From Corticium candelabrum (taxonomy: Eukaryota; Porifera; Homoscleromorpha; Homosclerophorida; Plakinidae): a stretch of DNA of 64,000 bases. The stretch is taken from contig NC_085093.1 in the NCBI RefSeq assembly GCF_963422355.1, positions 424,561-488,560 on the forward strand, read 5' to 3'. The notes beneath the pieces were generated by a model. It was not told where the DNA came from and did no database searches. It was given only the letters and a program-made list of their open reading frames with translations. Made by a program: the position numbers and the translations under genes. Numbering within the stretch: position 1 is the stretch's first letter; every line of letters starts with the position of its first letter. Shown one piece after another: positions 48,556 through 59,466 of the stretch.

Positions 48556-49265
48556 TTATGACGTCTTGGAGTTATCTTGTAATAATTGTGAGTGAAGATA
48601 CACCGGTTTGCTCTCTCTCAGCCGTCGTAGTTGGGCCTTGCGATGTAAAGCTTGAGGAACAGCCATAAAAGGGAGGTTCACCTATAAAATTGACAAAATG
48701 AAGATTAAACCATATAACTTATAGTGTGAAACAGCAGTGTTCATCTCACCGGTCTAGGATAGGGATTATGATAATGAAGAGCTATGAAAAAAACCATATC
48801 TTTAATACTGACCAATTTATAGATTCACAGAAACCACTCACCCATACGAACGAACTACAAAACGAACTACATGCGTGTACACGTGGTATAATCTAACCAG
48901 TCACAAACTGGTACTCAAAATTGCAGAGAGGAGGATACTAGAATTAGTACTGTAGTTGGTATAACTTAGTTTACCCATTTCAAGCCTGGTCTCTGCTTCT
49001 TTTATACAAGTTTCAATTTCTTTGTCGTCTGTTATCTGACGAAATTAATGCATATAATCGATTATATGCCAAAATCACTATGATCTGATCGATCTTGGCT
49101 GAGAAAATTTTGTACCTTTGAATTTTTCCTGAAGAAACTTCTCGCTTCATTGCGTATATACGCTCTTTCCTCTTTAGTGTCACTGTCTAGGCCAGACGCC
49201 GCTGTCCATTGTCTGGCAGTGGTCAGTATTCTTCTGTACAATCGCAGGACAGCTAACTTATTCAT
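48556..49265 (-). CDS. LYRM1: LYR motif-containing protein 1
   Basis: The first exon encodes MNKLAVLRLYRRILTTARQW, with the LYR tripeptide, and continues EERAYIRNEARSFFRKNSKV. Later exons give a C-terminus like human LYRM1: NPYPRP-type residues, then VNLPFMAVPQALHRKAQLRR and SKPVYLHSQLLQDNSKTS (stop at 48556). LYR proteins are small mitochondrial adaptors that bind the acyl carrier protein and help assemble respiratory complexes or deliver Fe-S clusters. The gene is tail-to-tail with CHID1, with 80 bp between stop codons. Confidence 0.88.
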
Positions 49266-49645
49266 AAACTGAGACTGAGATTAATTTATTAGGGCAGGAG
49301 ACCCTAATGTCAGACAGAAATAAAAATTGCTAGTGAGCAGGGACTCGACTGTTGTAGTTGTGTGAAGAATCTAAGAGCCAACAGTAAATTCTCAGAAATC
49401 AACTGCTGAACATCCGGGCAGTAGGAGGTGTTTCAGAGTTCTCGTTTTTCTCGCTAACGACAGATGATGTAAAGATTAATTGAGCGTGTGCTATAGCACT
49501 AATTATACAGATACCACACAATGTACAGCTTATTGCCGCTAAATTTTTCTTCCTACAGAAACACCCTTTCTAACGTGCGTTAGAGTTAGTCTCTAACGTG
49601 CGTTAGAGTCGAGGTCCCGGCTATCTGTCGTTACTAGGTTGGCAG
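49266..49645. promoter_or_regulatory. Divergent intergenic region with duplicated palindrome
   Basis: 380 bp between LYRM1 and the first TAB1-like gene. CTAACGTGCGTTAGAGT occurs twice (49571-49587 and 49592-49608), each a near-palindrome (CTAACG...CGTTAG), about 40-75 bp upstream of the TAB1-like start codon. It is a candidate pair of binding sites. Confidence 0.6.
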
Positions 49646-51969
49646 ATGAGTGCCCACAACGACGACAAGGGAGGTCGAACACGAACACGTTGCGATAGTC
49701 CTGATGTGTCACGACCAAATTCACATGATCCTGCTTCAACGTCGGCCAAACGTGGAAGGGAAAACATATCACGTTTTCACGATCAGCGCGACAAACCTGC
49801 CAGTTCCCACCGCGATCGTTCTCAGTACAATGGCACAGGAACTGGAACTGAAACGGCAGAGTCGAAATGTCGACAAGACAGGGAAAGAAGTGTGGCAGGT
49901 AAAACGGAGTCGCTTACGAGTGGGAGAGAGCACCACCGGAGGGAAAATGATGGCGGCAGGAGAGGAAGGGCGTCCCAAGACTCTGATAGCGTTTCTAGTA
50001 GACAATATCATTCATTGCCGGTGTCCAGACCACCAAGAGAAAGAGCTGCTGCAGATTCCGACGACGTTGCTAGCGTTTCTAGTCAACGAGCTCATTCATT
50101 GCCTGTGGTCAGACAACCAAGCAAAACAGCTACAGATTTACAGCAAGACACACAACGTGGCGTTTCTTCATTGGATGTAACTGCTGATTACGTTCGAGAG
50201 GGACGAAATCGTGAAGAAACTAGGAAGAAGTATTCTACACCACAGACAGATCAAGATGTGCAGCTCAGTCCCTGTCTAGTTACAGACGTCGCTGATAGAG
50301 ACAACGAACGGTACCAGTCAGAGGAGGGTCAGGGCTATCCAGAACATGAAAGGGAAGATAGACACTTTGCAGTGGTTTACAAAGAGTTTACTCTTCTTGG
50401 AGTCTTTGATGGACATGATGGCAGCAAGGCATCTGACTTTGTCAGTAAACAATTTCCTCATATTCTTGTACAAAGATTAGAAAAGGATCGATTCTATACT
50501 GATAAACAAGTTGAAGAGTCATTGCTATCTGCACTCAGGGAAGTTGAATGTAGTTTTTTTATGACGCTAGACCCATCTATATCCCAGAAGATGTCACTAC
50601 AGTCAGAGTTACCAGAGGTATACCGGTATTTACAAATAGGGTGCATTACAGGAGCATTGAGTCATTATATGATATATTGCATTATGTAGGGTTTAAACTC
50701 ATATGAAGCTTTTCAACAATTTCCAGATGTTGTTCACGACTTGGCTGCTGTGAGTGAGAAACTTGCTGGAGGTACCACTGCAGCATTAGCTGTTATCCAT
50801 AACCATGTTCTTTTTGCGGCTAATGTTGGTGATTCAAGAGTACTGCTTGCTCATTGCAGTGAAAAGGGTGCATTGTATTGTCGTCAGTTGACTGTTGACC
50901 ATGACTGTGACAATAAGGATGAACTGAAGAGATTAGAGGAGTTGGGCTTGAATGCAAAAGTCATCATTCAGTCTGGGAGAGTAGGATCTCAGCAATGCAC
51001 TCGAACATTGGGTGACTACTCTGTCAAGGGTGGCTACAAAGAGTTTGACATTTTAAGGTAGCAGTAATGGTATTTGTACTTTTGCATACCGGGAATTTCC
51101 AAAACAGTGCCCAGTCAAAAGATTGCCCCACTGGGCGATTTTTTGGAAACTGTTCTCATTTACAGTCTATGGGCCACCGTTGAGAATCAAGATTGTGGTA
51201 TGCGATTCTATGTCGTGGCCCAAAGTTGGTCGATATTACGAAGCTGTATTAGTAGCGTGCGTTACTATACTGCAGTGCACGTACAGGTTTGGCAACCAGG
51301 CAGCGGTCTTACACTGGATTAAAGAAGGAACCTAAAAAGAAACACTTTTGTTGAAGAAGTGTAGGAGGGCAGTCAAGTCTGCACTCCTGAGGTTATAAAG
51401 ACTAAGTATGCAGGACGTTGCAAGATGGCCCTTACACTTGCCTACTCTGTGGTACTCAAGTCAATCTGCCAATTTTCAGAGTTTCCTACGGACTGCCCAG
51501 GTGCTTATTGAGAATGGATTTTCTTCCATAAAAATCCCATTTTTCGTATTGCTGCTCTCAGCGCTGTTTTGGAAATTGCCAGTAATTGTTAATTATTATA
51601 TGCTGTTTGTGCTGCAGGGAGGCAAAATCAGAACCTGTTATTGCAGAACCATATATTTGTGGAGGAATTCAGTTGGAAGAGTGTCATCAGTTTGTTGCAG
51701 TTATGTCTGATGGTGTTTACAAGACATTTAGTGAAGCAACTGGTGATAAAGAAAGTGCAAATAATGCAATCTGTCGGATGATACATACTGAATTGAAAAA
51801 GAAACATCCTGATGTGAGAGATGTTGCCAAACAAGTTTTGCATAATCTTATCGAAATGCACAAGAAGGAATTCTTTGCAAATCGAAATCAGGAATGCAGA
51901 AAGAGGGATGACATGACACTGCTTGTGTACAGTTTGCAAGGAGGCATATCCACGGGCACTCTGGTTTAG
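49646..51969 (+). CDS. TAB1-like PP2C-fold protein A, long N-terminal extension
   Basis: Exons 49646-50617, 50690-51057 and 51618-51969 join in frame to 563 residues. About 230 N-terminal residues are charged and serine/arginine-rich, with two copies of a (S)RQYHSLPVSRP-type motif (also AHSLPVVRQP). The PP2C-like domain follows: LLGVFDGHDGSKASDF (D255), GGTTAALAV, FAANVGDSRVLLAH, LTVDHDCDNKDEL, TRTLGDYSVKGGY, VIAEP, VMSDGVYKTF (D478), RDDMTLLVY. Intron positions match those of gene B, and the GGTxA...GDY(S/A)(V/L)KGGYK(E/D)FDI signature is TAB1-like. Unlike human TAB1 (FNGYDG, GTNR, MSEG), the metal-binding aspartates are present. There is no TAK1-binding C-terminal tail. It may be an active phosphatase or a decoy. 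Confidence 0.85.
51091..51580. mobile_element. MITE in intron 2 of TAB1-like A
   Basis: GGGAATTTCCAAAACAGTGC at the left end and the complement of GGCAATTTCCAAAACAGCGC at the right end bound 490 bp without coding capacity. Confidence 0.75.
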
Positions 51970-52163
51970 TATGTTTGCATATTATATACTGTACATCTTA
52001 TGCGAAACTTTTTCTTGCTATTTTTGTATTTACGTGTATTGTTGTATGTTGCGATTTGTGTCTGAATACCATTTAAATGTTGCGTAATGTCACGTGGAGA
52101 CGTCACAGTTTGCAGTCGGTTCATGACCCGGATGTGTATCTAAAGAAGTCAATCCTGCACAGA

Positions 52164-55100
52164 ATGGATCGGGATCGGTGGTGCCGAGTAAGATTTCGAT
52201 GCTGCATGCTAGTTGTTCATACGCCCTTGTTTGTGCACCTGCATGGTTTGGTGAATTCCAAATAAATGAGATCACATCACATCACGACTGAGGCCCCCAT
52301 ACCCAACGCTGAGTCACCGTTTTCTTTGTCATCGTTAGGACGAACAGCGGAGACTCAGCTGGACGGACGACATTCCAACTTGTCTCTGCACGGGGGTCGG
52401 ATGTGCTACGAACCAGCGTTATCACCGAGATGGTGCACGCAGCGAGGTGCACGAGATGGAAGACATGAGTTTCAACCATGTTTACGGCGATACAAGCATT
52501 TATGGAGTGCTCGACGGGCACGATGGCCGTAAAGTAGTGGAATACGCACGTCAGCGATTTCCAGTTGATCTTCTATTGGGAGATCAGCTTTCCGCTTGCG
52601 ACGGGTGCTCGTTGGATGAGCTGCAAGTGAAAGCAGCACTCAGGAATAGCTTTCTTCAGGTCGACAGAGGGTTCTTTAGCAATATAGACGCAGTTCTTGC
52701 GGAACGTGCTCAGTTGATTTTCTGCTTACCAGAGGTAAGTTAGACCTATACATACGTGTACGTGTTGATAGGGTTAGGTTTGCTGCATGGATGTGGAAAG
52801 GTTGCTTTGAGATGAAATGTTTCTGATAATGGTAATAGTGTGATTTGTAACTACTGTTTGTAGTTAGCTGTCTTCTGTCTACTGCGATGTTTCTATTGGT
52901 TTTGAGTAAATTTAGTTCTTTTCTATTGTATGTGTGCTCTGTACTTTTGGTTGAGTTGATGTATGTTTTTTCTTTAATTAAGAAATTATACTTGTCTTTG
53001 CTAGGTCACGTAGTCTATCAATAATAGTAAATTATACTTGGTTGATTAGTTAGGGGTCATCCATAATTGTCGACATTTACTCAAGCATACGAAGCGTACT
53101 CTTTTCTGCAAACCCCCTCCCCTAAGTGTACATAAAGATGTTGGTCATATATTTGTAATATACCATGATATTACAATAATTAGAAGCCCTTTCGAAGATT
53201 GATATGGACATTTTGTTCTGGCCATCAGTCTTCCATTGTCGTTGCACTTTCTGCACAGCTTCCTCGATCATGAGACAAATTGAGATGGGCTGGGAAAGAC
53301 AAAAAGCGTTCACAAACTGCTGGTACCTGTTCGCCGGCATTTTATTAACAGCACATTGTCTCTTAGACAGGTCTGTTAGTACCTACAACAGAGTGCTGCA
53401 CTGCCTAAACACGTGTGATGAATACTTAGCGCGTGCTACACGTGTCATACACTTGTGATGAATAGTTACATGTGCAAATGTAGATACAACACGCGTAGGC
53501 ATAAATGCAATATTTTGACTTCAGTATCACTTCCTATCTACTTCTGGACCAAAGAAATCATCGACATTTTATGCTCTGCCCAAAAGTGTACAACTACTTT
53601 TACCCCTCCCTAGCGTACGCTTTGTACGCTTGAGTAATTGTCGACAATTATGGATGACCCCTTAATATTAGTTGAGATTGATACGTATGTGGCTTTTTAT
53701 AATGGATGGTGGTGTTTGACTGAACTGATGTGTGGTTGCTTTGTGTACAAGTAGTTGGACATGTTCCCATTGTTTTCTTATCTTGTTAGAAGACGAATGA
53801 TATACAGACATACCATGAGCACCAAATGGAGTTGGATCGACTTCATGAAATCCAGATTGAAGTGGCCGGTGGAACCACTGCAGTTGTTGGTCTAGTTTAC
53901 AAAGGCAACTTGTATGTCGCCAATGTTGGAGATTCAAGAGCGCTTCTTTGCACATCAGATTCCACTGGTAGTCTATATGTTCAGAATGTAACAGTCGACC
54001 ATAATATGAAAAATCCTAATGAAGTGGCAAGACTTGCTAACATTGGTTTAAATGTTGAACAATTAATGAGAGGAAATAGAATTGGTGGTTTAGAGCACAC
54101 AAGAAGCATTGGTGACTATGCATTGAAAGGTGGATATAAGGATTTTGATATAATAAGGTATTTTTGTATAGGACATTGTTGTTCTTCTAAATTCAAGTTG
54201 TTCTCTTACCTTTTTAGTATGGCGTCATCGGAACCGGTGATTGCAGATCCTCATGTTGTTGGGCCTATTCCTCTTGGTGAATCAGTCAGCTTCTTAGTGT
54301 TGATGTCGGATGGTGTTTATAATGCACTGGAAGAAGCATCTAACTGTCCGGATGTCAACATGGAGATTGCTAGGTTGGTAAGTGATGAATTGTTTTGTAA
54401 CTCAAGTGTGACGAGTGCTGCTCAAGCAGTAGTGGACAAGATCTGTCGTCTACATTATGAGTATTTTATGGAGGAGAGAGGTGTAATATCCGAACGTGGA
54501 GATATGACGCTGTTAATTAGAAATTTTCACCACGGACTGAAATGTCGGACTTACTCTTCCGCTTCAACAAATAGCAACAGTTCACGTGACACAATAGATT
54601 TGTCTCGGACACCACAAGGAGGAGGGTACTTTCAACCAGTCACTGTTCCTTATTCTGAAACTAATCCATCCAACACATCGCCCAGTCTATATATTCCTGA
54701 CAGTCGTTTCCAAAGCGGTTCTGGACTCTGTCCAACCATGCGGTTGGTGCCTGTTGGATCTTCTCAATATACGAGTCCGTCCCCTGTCAGTGCGTCTACT
54801 TTGTATTCTGATGACCCTTTCACTATCTACAGTCCTGGTAGGAGAGACAATCCTTCACAGTTGGAAACACCATTAATGGTGCCAACATGTGCCTATCCTG
54901 CTGCTGCAAGACAGACGAGTTATGGTGATTGCAATATCAAACCAAGCAGGTCAGATACGTTTCAGTCAACATATGATCGAGAGAGCAATGGAAGACGGCG
55001 TGCTACTTCGTCAGGTCCTGTACTTCATCCAAGCGGAAGGACTCTGGGAGATGTGGATCAAGCACGTGCCAGTCCGGTACATTTTATCAAGGGTCATCGC

Positions 55101-55844
55101 AGGGTTCCGTCGGATCCCTCCTGTGTTGCAAAGTCTTCTCCAAAGCCTCCACACCGTAAACTAACCTACCCAGTAGCAGAGCAATCTGCAATATCTAGTC
55201 GAGGCATGCAGAGACACATATCGTTTCCGTTTGTGACTGCTGTAGCACCGACTTGGTCAAGAAAGAAACCTGATCGAGAAAGAGTCCAAGAAATCAGTGA
55301 AGAGTGTGGTGGCTTACCAAGACAACGTTCAGATCCGTTGATTGCTGTCAGCTCATCGCGGCAGTCTGCATTGTCTCCAACTCCGTGTCGCTCGCAAACT
55401 CCTGGTCTCGATTGTATGACGTCGGACACTTCAAAAATACAGTCCAGGACGTCCACTCCATTATCAGGCATGTCGCCGTACCACACGCCTCCTAGTCCAC
55501 CCAACCAAGCTGTTCAAGGAAAGCCGACTGGAATGGGTGGATCGGTAGACAGTGGTATTAGCAACATGGAGGAGTCTGATCCAGAGCAGAGACAGACTGT
55601 AGACACAGCAGCAGAGGTGAATGTAGTGTCACATACCATTTCATGCAGGCCAGAAAATGAAGGCACGGTGCAAGATACTAAGACAATAACACGTGAAGTG
55701 AACAAAGAGAATGAATCGGTTCCTTCACAAACAGAAAGAGAGGAAAGCCCAGACACAAGTGGACGGATTGTTAGCTACTTGGATTTTTCAGGTATTAGTT
55801 TACCAGATGAACTGTCAAGGTTTTTTGATGGGCATTGTCAATAG
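52164..55844 (+). CDS. TAB1: TAB1 (TAK1-binding protein 1) orthologue, B
   Basis: Exons 52164-52187 (MDRDRWCR), 52339-52734, 53790-54157 and 54218-55844 join in frame to 804 residues. Exon 2 reads DEQRRLSWTDDIPTC, then TGVGCATNQRYHRDG, matching human TAB1 SWTDDLPLCHLSGVGSASNR. The PP2C-like domain has EMEDMSF, YGVLDGHDGRKV (D67), VANVGDSRALLC, TRSIGDYALKGGY, LMSDGVYNAL (D294) and RGDMTLLIR. About 430 further residues are serine/proline-rich; the extreme C-terminus IVSYLDFSGISLPDELSRFF resembles the TAK1-binding YVDFAEFYRLW helix. TAB1 activates TAK1 (MAP3K7) in innate and TGF-beta signalling. The start codon is chosen because the 24-nt exon ends at GTAAGA in phase 0 with the conserved exon 2. 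Confidence 0.9.
53053..53661. mobile_element. MITE with TTA target duplication in TAB1 intron 2
   Basis: The TIR GGGGTCATCCATAATTGTCG at 53053 is mirrored by CGACAATTATGGATGACCCC ending at 53661. TTA flanks both sides (53050-53052, 53662-53664). A TTA duplication and G-rich ends fit PIF/Harbinger. A secondary inverted repeat (CATACGAAGCGTAC / GTACGCTTTGTACG) lies just inside each end. No transposase. Confidence 0.85.
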
Positions 55845-56090
55845 CCAGTGTACAGTAAGCGTGCTATAGTTAATTAAAGTTATATTCCTAATGTGGTTTT
55901 ACATATCTGTATATATCACTAGTGTATATTATAAAAAAGAATCGTAACTTTTGACTCACTCTGAGATGCCAGTACAGTATGTATGTATTCACATTTGTTG
56001 TAATTCTATGTTATCTCATAATTCGTTATTCCCATAAAGTACAGTACATGGAGTTCTCATGAATACAAATCGTTGCCTAATTATGAAAAA

Positions 56091-56863
56091 CTAGAGCCGC
56101 TTTAAGTTTTTCTTTCTGTCTGCTTTTTTCTTCTCTGTTTTCTTATCGAGCAGCTTCTTTTTGGCTAGACTAGAAGCTGCATCACTACACGATGCATCAT
56201 TGTCGCTTGATCTTTGTAAAGCATGGATCTCGGTCATCATGCGAGCTCGTTTGCTGTAGTCTTCGTAATGTTCAAGCAGCAATCTTCCAGCTTCTTCGTT
56301 CAGTGCTGATTCGGGATTGGGAACGATCAGCAAACATTTAATTGTCTACAACAGAAACGTTAACAATTATGGTTTTTGCTTCACATCGTGTACAAGCACC
56401 AAAAGCAAATGCTTTATGCCAAGTTCAGACTTCCAGTCTTTCTTCAGGGTGTTGACACAAATCTCTCCATTTCTGGCCACGTTGGGATGGAAGATTTTTG
56501 TAAGAAAGAATCCTTTTGGTGGCGCCGCTGGAAAGTCTTTTCCCAAAGCCAACTTAATTCTGAACACTCCACCTTCATAAGGTGTACCACCTAGTAAACA
56601 GAGAGGATAGATTTGAGACACAAACGGCTTGACAACCAACCATGTCAACGCCTCTTTCGCTCTCGTCCAATGAACACTTACTAGGGCCTGCTATGGTGGC
56701 TTGGATATCAGTGACGTTCTCTTCGTTGGGTATGACGGTGATTCCTTCTGGCGGGTCGGAGATGAGAGACGCAATTTCTTGAGCGACTTTGCGAATGACA
56801 CTTTGGTTGAAACTCTCGATGTTAGACGACTAAGCAGAAACTCAACTCCAATCTCAATACCAT
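56091..56863 (-). CDS. UBE2S: Ubiquitin-conjugating enzyme E2 S
   Basis: Exons (minus): [20 protein letters not shown] to ATIAGPS (about 56690-56832), [40 protein letters not shown] with catalytic Cys in GEICVNTL (about 56402-56590), and [20 protein letters not shown] to the lysine-rich tail ending KNLKRL (56091-56345). This matches UBE2S, which extends K11-linked ubiquitin chains on APC/C substrates; the C-terminal LRRL of the human protein docks on APC/C and here reads LKRL. The start is uncertain: the best model uses an ATG at 56861-56863 followed directly by a 31-bp intron, giving MSSNIESF like human MNSNVEN. Confidence 0.88.
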
Positions 56864-56975
56864 GTATAGAACGTTGGCCATTTCGTACCATAACAGCAAG
56901 CACTTCTTCACCAAGTTCGAAACTTCAAATTTACCATTGCTAGTCCCCGGATATCACGTGGTCTTGTTTCTTCCA
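56864..56975. promoter_or_regulatory. 112-bp head-to-head promoter, UBE2S / TDRKH
   Basis: Both genes start within this gap or at its edges. I see no clear TATA box. Confidence 0.5.
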
Positions 56976-58642
56976 ATGATTCGATGGTCGACTTCGGTTG
57001 CTTTGGGTGTCTCAGCCGGTATTGCGGCTTGCATAGCTTTCTACTGGTATTACCGACGTAGAAGTAGTGAAATGCAACGTTCGGGTTCAAGTGGCGTTCC
57101 AAACGGGCGACTAGTGCACTCTCATAGCAACTATACTACCGAAATTGCTGTTCCTGATGAGGTTGTGGGTTATATAATTGGCAAAGAAGGACAAAACGTG
57201 AAGCAACTTCGTTCGCAGATGGGTGTGAAGATAACTTTCAAGGAGATCGAAGGTGGCTCACGAGTTGCAGTTATTTGCGGGAAACGAGATTCTGTGGATC
57301 AGGCTAGGTCGACAATTCAAAGGCAAATCACGGAAAAATTGACAGTGAAGAAAATTGATACATTCGCTTTTCAGGTTCCACAATATACAGTGGGCAGGAT
57401 CATCGGGAAGCAGGGTAAAACTATAAGGGAATTATGTCGAGTGTCTGGCGCCAAAATTGAAATTGAAAGAGGCAGTGAATATAATCTTCTTTGTCAACGA
57501 CGTTGCACTATTACTGGAACAGCTGAGCAAATTAACAGGGCAAAGTTACTGTTGGAAGAGAAGGTGGTCGAGGAAAATGAGTTTAGGAGGAAGAGAGGCT
57601 CAGATCAAAGCAAGAAGAATATGAAGGGAGCTTCTTTAATGCAAAAAGATAGAGAAATGTCAGTATTTGCTGCTCAAGCTGCCACTGTTGATTTAGGAGC
57701 TTTGTCGCCTCGTTTACCAGCAGTCACTGATTATTTTACAGTGTATGTTGCAGCTGTTGAACATCCTGGTCACTTTTGGATTCAGGTACTGGAACCGGAT
57801 GGAACTAAGCTGGATGCTATCTCTCAAGAAATCAATAGCATTTATCCTCATCTTGAAGCTAGTGAAATGGCTTTGAAACATGTTAGTGTTGGTGACATTG
57901 TTTGTGCTCTTTTTGAGCATGACTCGTCATGGTACAGAGCAAGGGTAGAAGATATTATTTCGGACAGTGAGGTTGAAGTGTATTTTGTTGATTTTGGAGA
58001 CAACAGCAGAGTTCCCTATAGTAGTATTAAGAGAATAAGGTTGGTTGATTAAATTTTGTAATGTAAGCTATTTGTATAACAACTGGATAATTTGTAGACC
58101 AGAATTTTTGCAACTTCCATTTCAAGCGATAGAATGTGGACTGCATGGAATTTGTCCCAAAGGTAATTCAATCTTTATAAGCAGGGCACTTTATTAGTGC
58201 TTTTTACCAACTATCTTGTATTGTCAATTTGCAGCAGGGGAATCTGCTGAATGGTCTGATGATGCCGTTGATCTTTTTGAGGAAACAACACATTGTGCCA
58301 GGTGGAGACCACTGATGGCTAAGATCATGGGCTATGAACTTCTACAGTCAACAAAAGATAATGTTCCAATGTTGGAGTTAGTAGACACAAACAGCAGAGA
58401 GGTATGGCATACGTGGCATACGTTTGTGTGTAGATTGCAGTGGATTAACTGTACTGGAGTAGATGTGTTTGACTTTTGATTTAATTTTATAATTTCTTTA
58501 TATGAAGGATATTAATATAGCTGGAGAACTGGTCAGAGAAGGGTTTGCCATCTGGTCAAGTGACAAGCAGATAGAAAGAAGCTTACCTGCTAAAGGAGCT
58601 GAGCCTGATCTGATAGCAGATTCACTTACTAAAGACACATGA
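56976..58642 (+). CDS. TDRKH: Tudor and KH domain-containing protein (Papi)
   Basis: Exons 56976-58039, 58098-58162, 58235-58401 and 58508-58642 join in frame to 476 residues. An N-terminal membrane anchor (STSVALGVSAGIAACIAFYW) followed by YYRRR fits the mitochondrial outer membrane location of TDRKH. KH1 about 55-115 (GYIIGKEGQNVKQL) and KH2 about 130-195 (GRIIGKQGKTIREL) keep their GXXG loops. The Tudor domain (from about 245) has EHPGHFWIQVLEPDG, VGDIVCALFEHDSSWYRARV and VYFVDFGDNSRVP, then an extended Tudor fold (LPFQAIECGLHGICP, HCARWRPLMAKI). TDRKH binds Piwi proteins with methylated arginines and trims piRNA precursors on mitochondria. Human TDRKH is 561 residues; this one has a shorter linker. 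Confidence 0.92.
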
Positions 58643-59224
58643 ATTGACCAAGTGGTTTTGATGTCAACATACAAAGTTGATTTTTGTCAGATCAGGTTTG
58701 AAGCAAATTGTGGATTATAATTGCTTTTCATTGCTCTAACAGTCATAGTAGTCTGAAAAATTTGGGGACAGATTGCAGTTAAGATTTGCAGACTGGATAA
58801 GAAGGAAGTAATTGTTGTAACTGTTGTAATAACCTGTTAAATTTCAAGTTTTGCAAATTGACGTTGTTTTAGGTCAATGGACTCCATGTTATTAAACACA
58901 TACATAGGGTTTAGTGGCATCAGTAGGGAGAGAAAGTTTCTGTTATTGCTTACACTTTGGCATGTGGTGCCAACCAGAGACAACAAAACGTAGTCACATC
59001 GGTTAACAACAAAGTTAACAACATTAGGGCTTGTTCTAATCAAAATCCCGTGACTATCTTAATTGTTTAGAAGGCATATCGTGACTTGCTTTGCTTGTAG
59101 GAGTCGCTGTCACCGGTTTACATCTAGACAACTGGCTTTTCTCGCGTTTATAAATTGCCCTCAAAATTTAGATATTACTACACAGTTTGTATTGTTGATA
59201 ATACGGGAATTGGAATTACATCTA
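58643..59224. other. Intergenic, no feature seen
   Basis: Downstream of TDRKH; probably includes its 3' UTR. Confidence 0.4.
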
Positions 59225-59425
59225 CAGGGCCGGATCCAGGAATTTTGAAAGAGGGGGTTCACCGTTAGCAGTTATTTATAGCATTACTAATTTTCTCTTT
59301 TCTAATGAAATTATATGAAATTATTGATCCACGCCTATTGGAAAAGAGGGGGTTAACCCCGTAATCCCCTAACCCCGTAATCCCTTAACCCCGTAATCCC
59401 TTAACCCCCTCTGGATCCGGCCCTG
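59225..59425. mobile_element. MITE with CAGGGCCGGATCC ends
   Basis: CAGGGCCGGATCCAGG at the left and CTGGATCCGGCCCTG at the right. CAGGGCCGG ends are typical of hAT-type elements, although only ATCTA is repeated at the flanks, not 8 bp. The right half contains a 17-bp tandem repeat (TAACCCCGTAATCCCCT type) of about three to four copies. Confidence 0.75.
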
Positions 59426-59428
59426 ATC

Positions 59429-59466
59429 TAGTCTCGCGTAGCCAGACTCTACCGCCGCGTCATGCT
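59429..59466. mobile_element. Half copy of the TAGTCTCG MITE
   Basis: TAGTCTCGCGTAGCCAGACT matches one arm of the 41828-41911 element; no second arm was found. Confidence 0.6.

Noticed and set aside
50618-50689. Read-through of TAB1-like A exon 1 to a stop at 50689
   Set aside because: GAG|GTATAC donor and GTAG acceptor restore the PP2C frame; the read-through tail has no homology.
54158-54217. Unspliced reading through TAB1 intron 3 (frame stays open)
   Set aside because: The matching intron is spliced in gene A at the same position, and the insert interrupts the conserved FDII...SEPVIADP segment.
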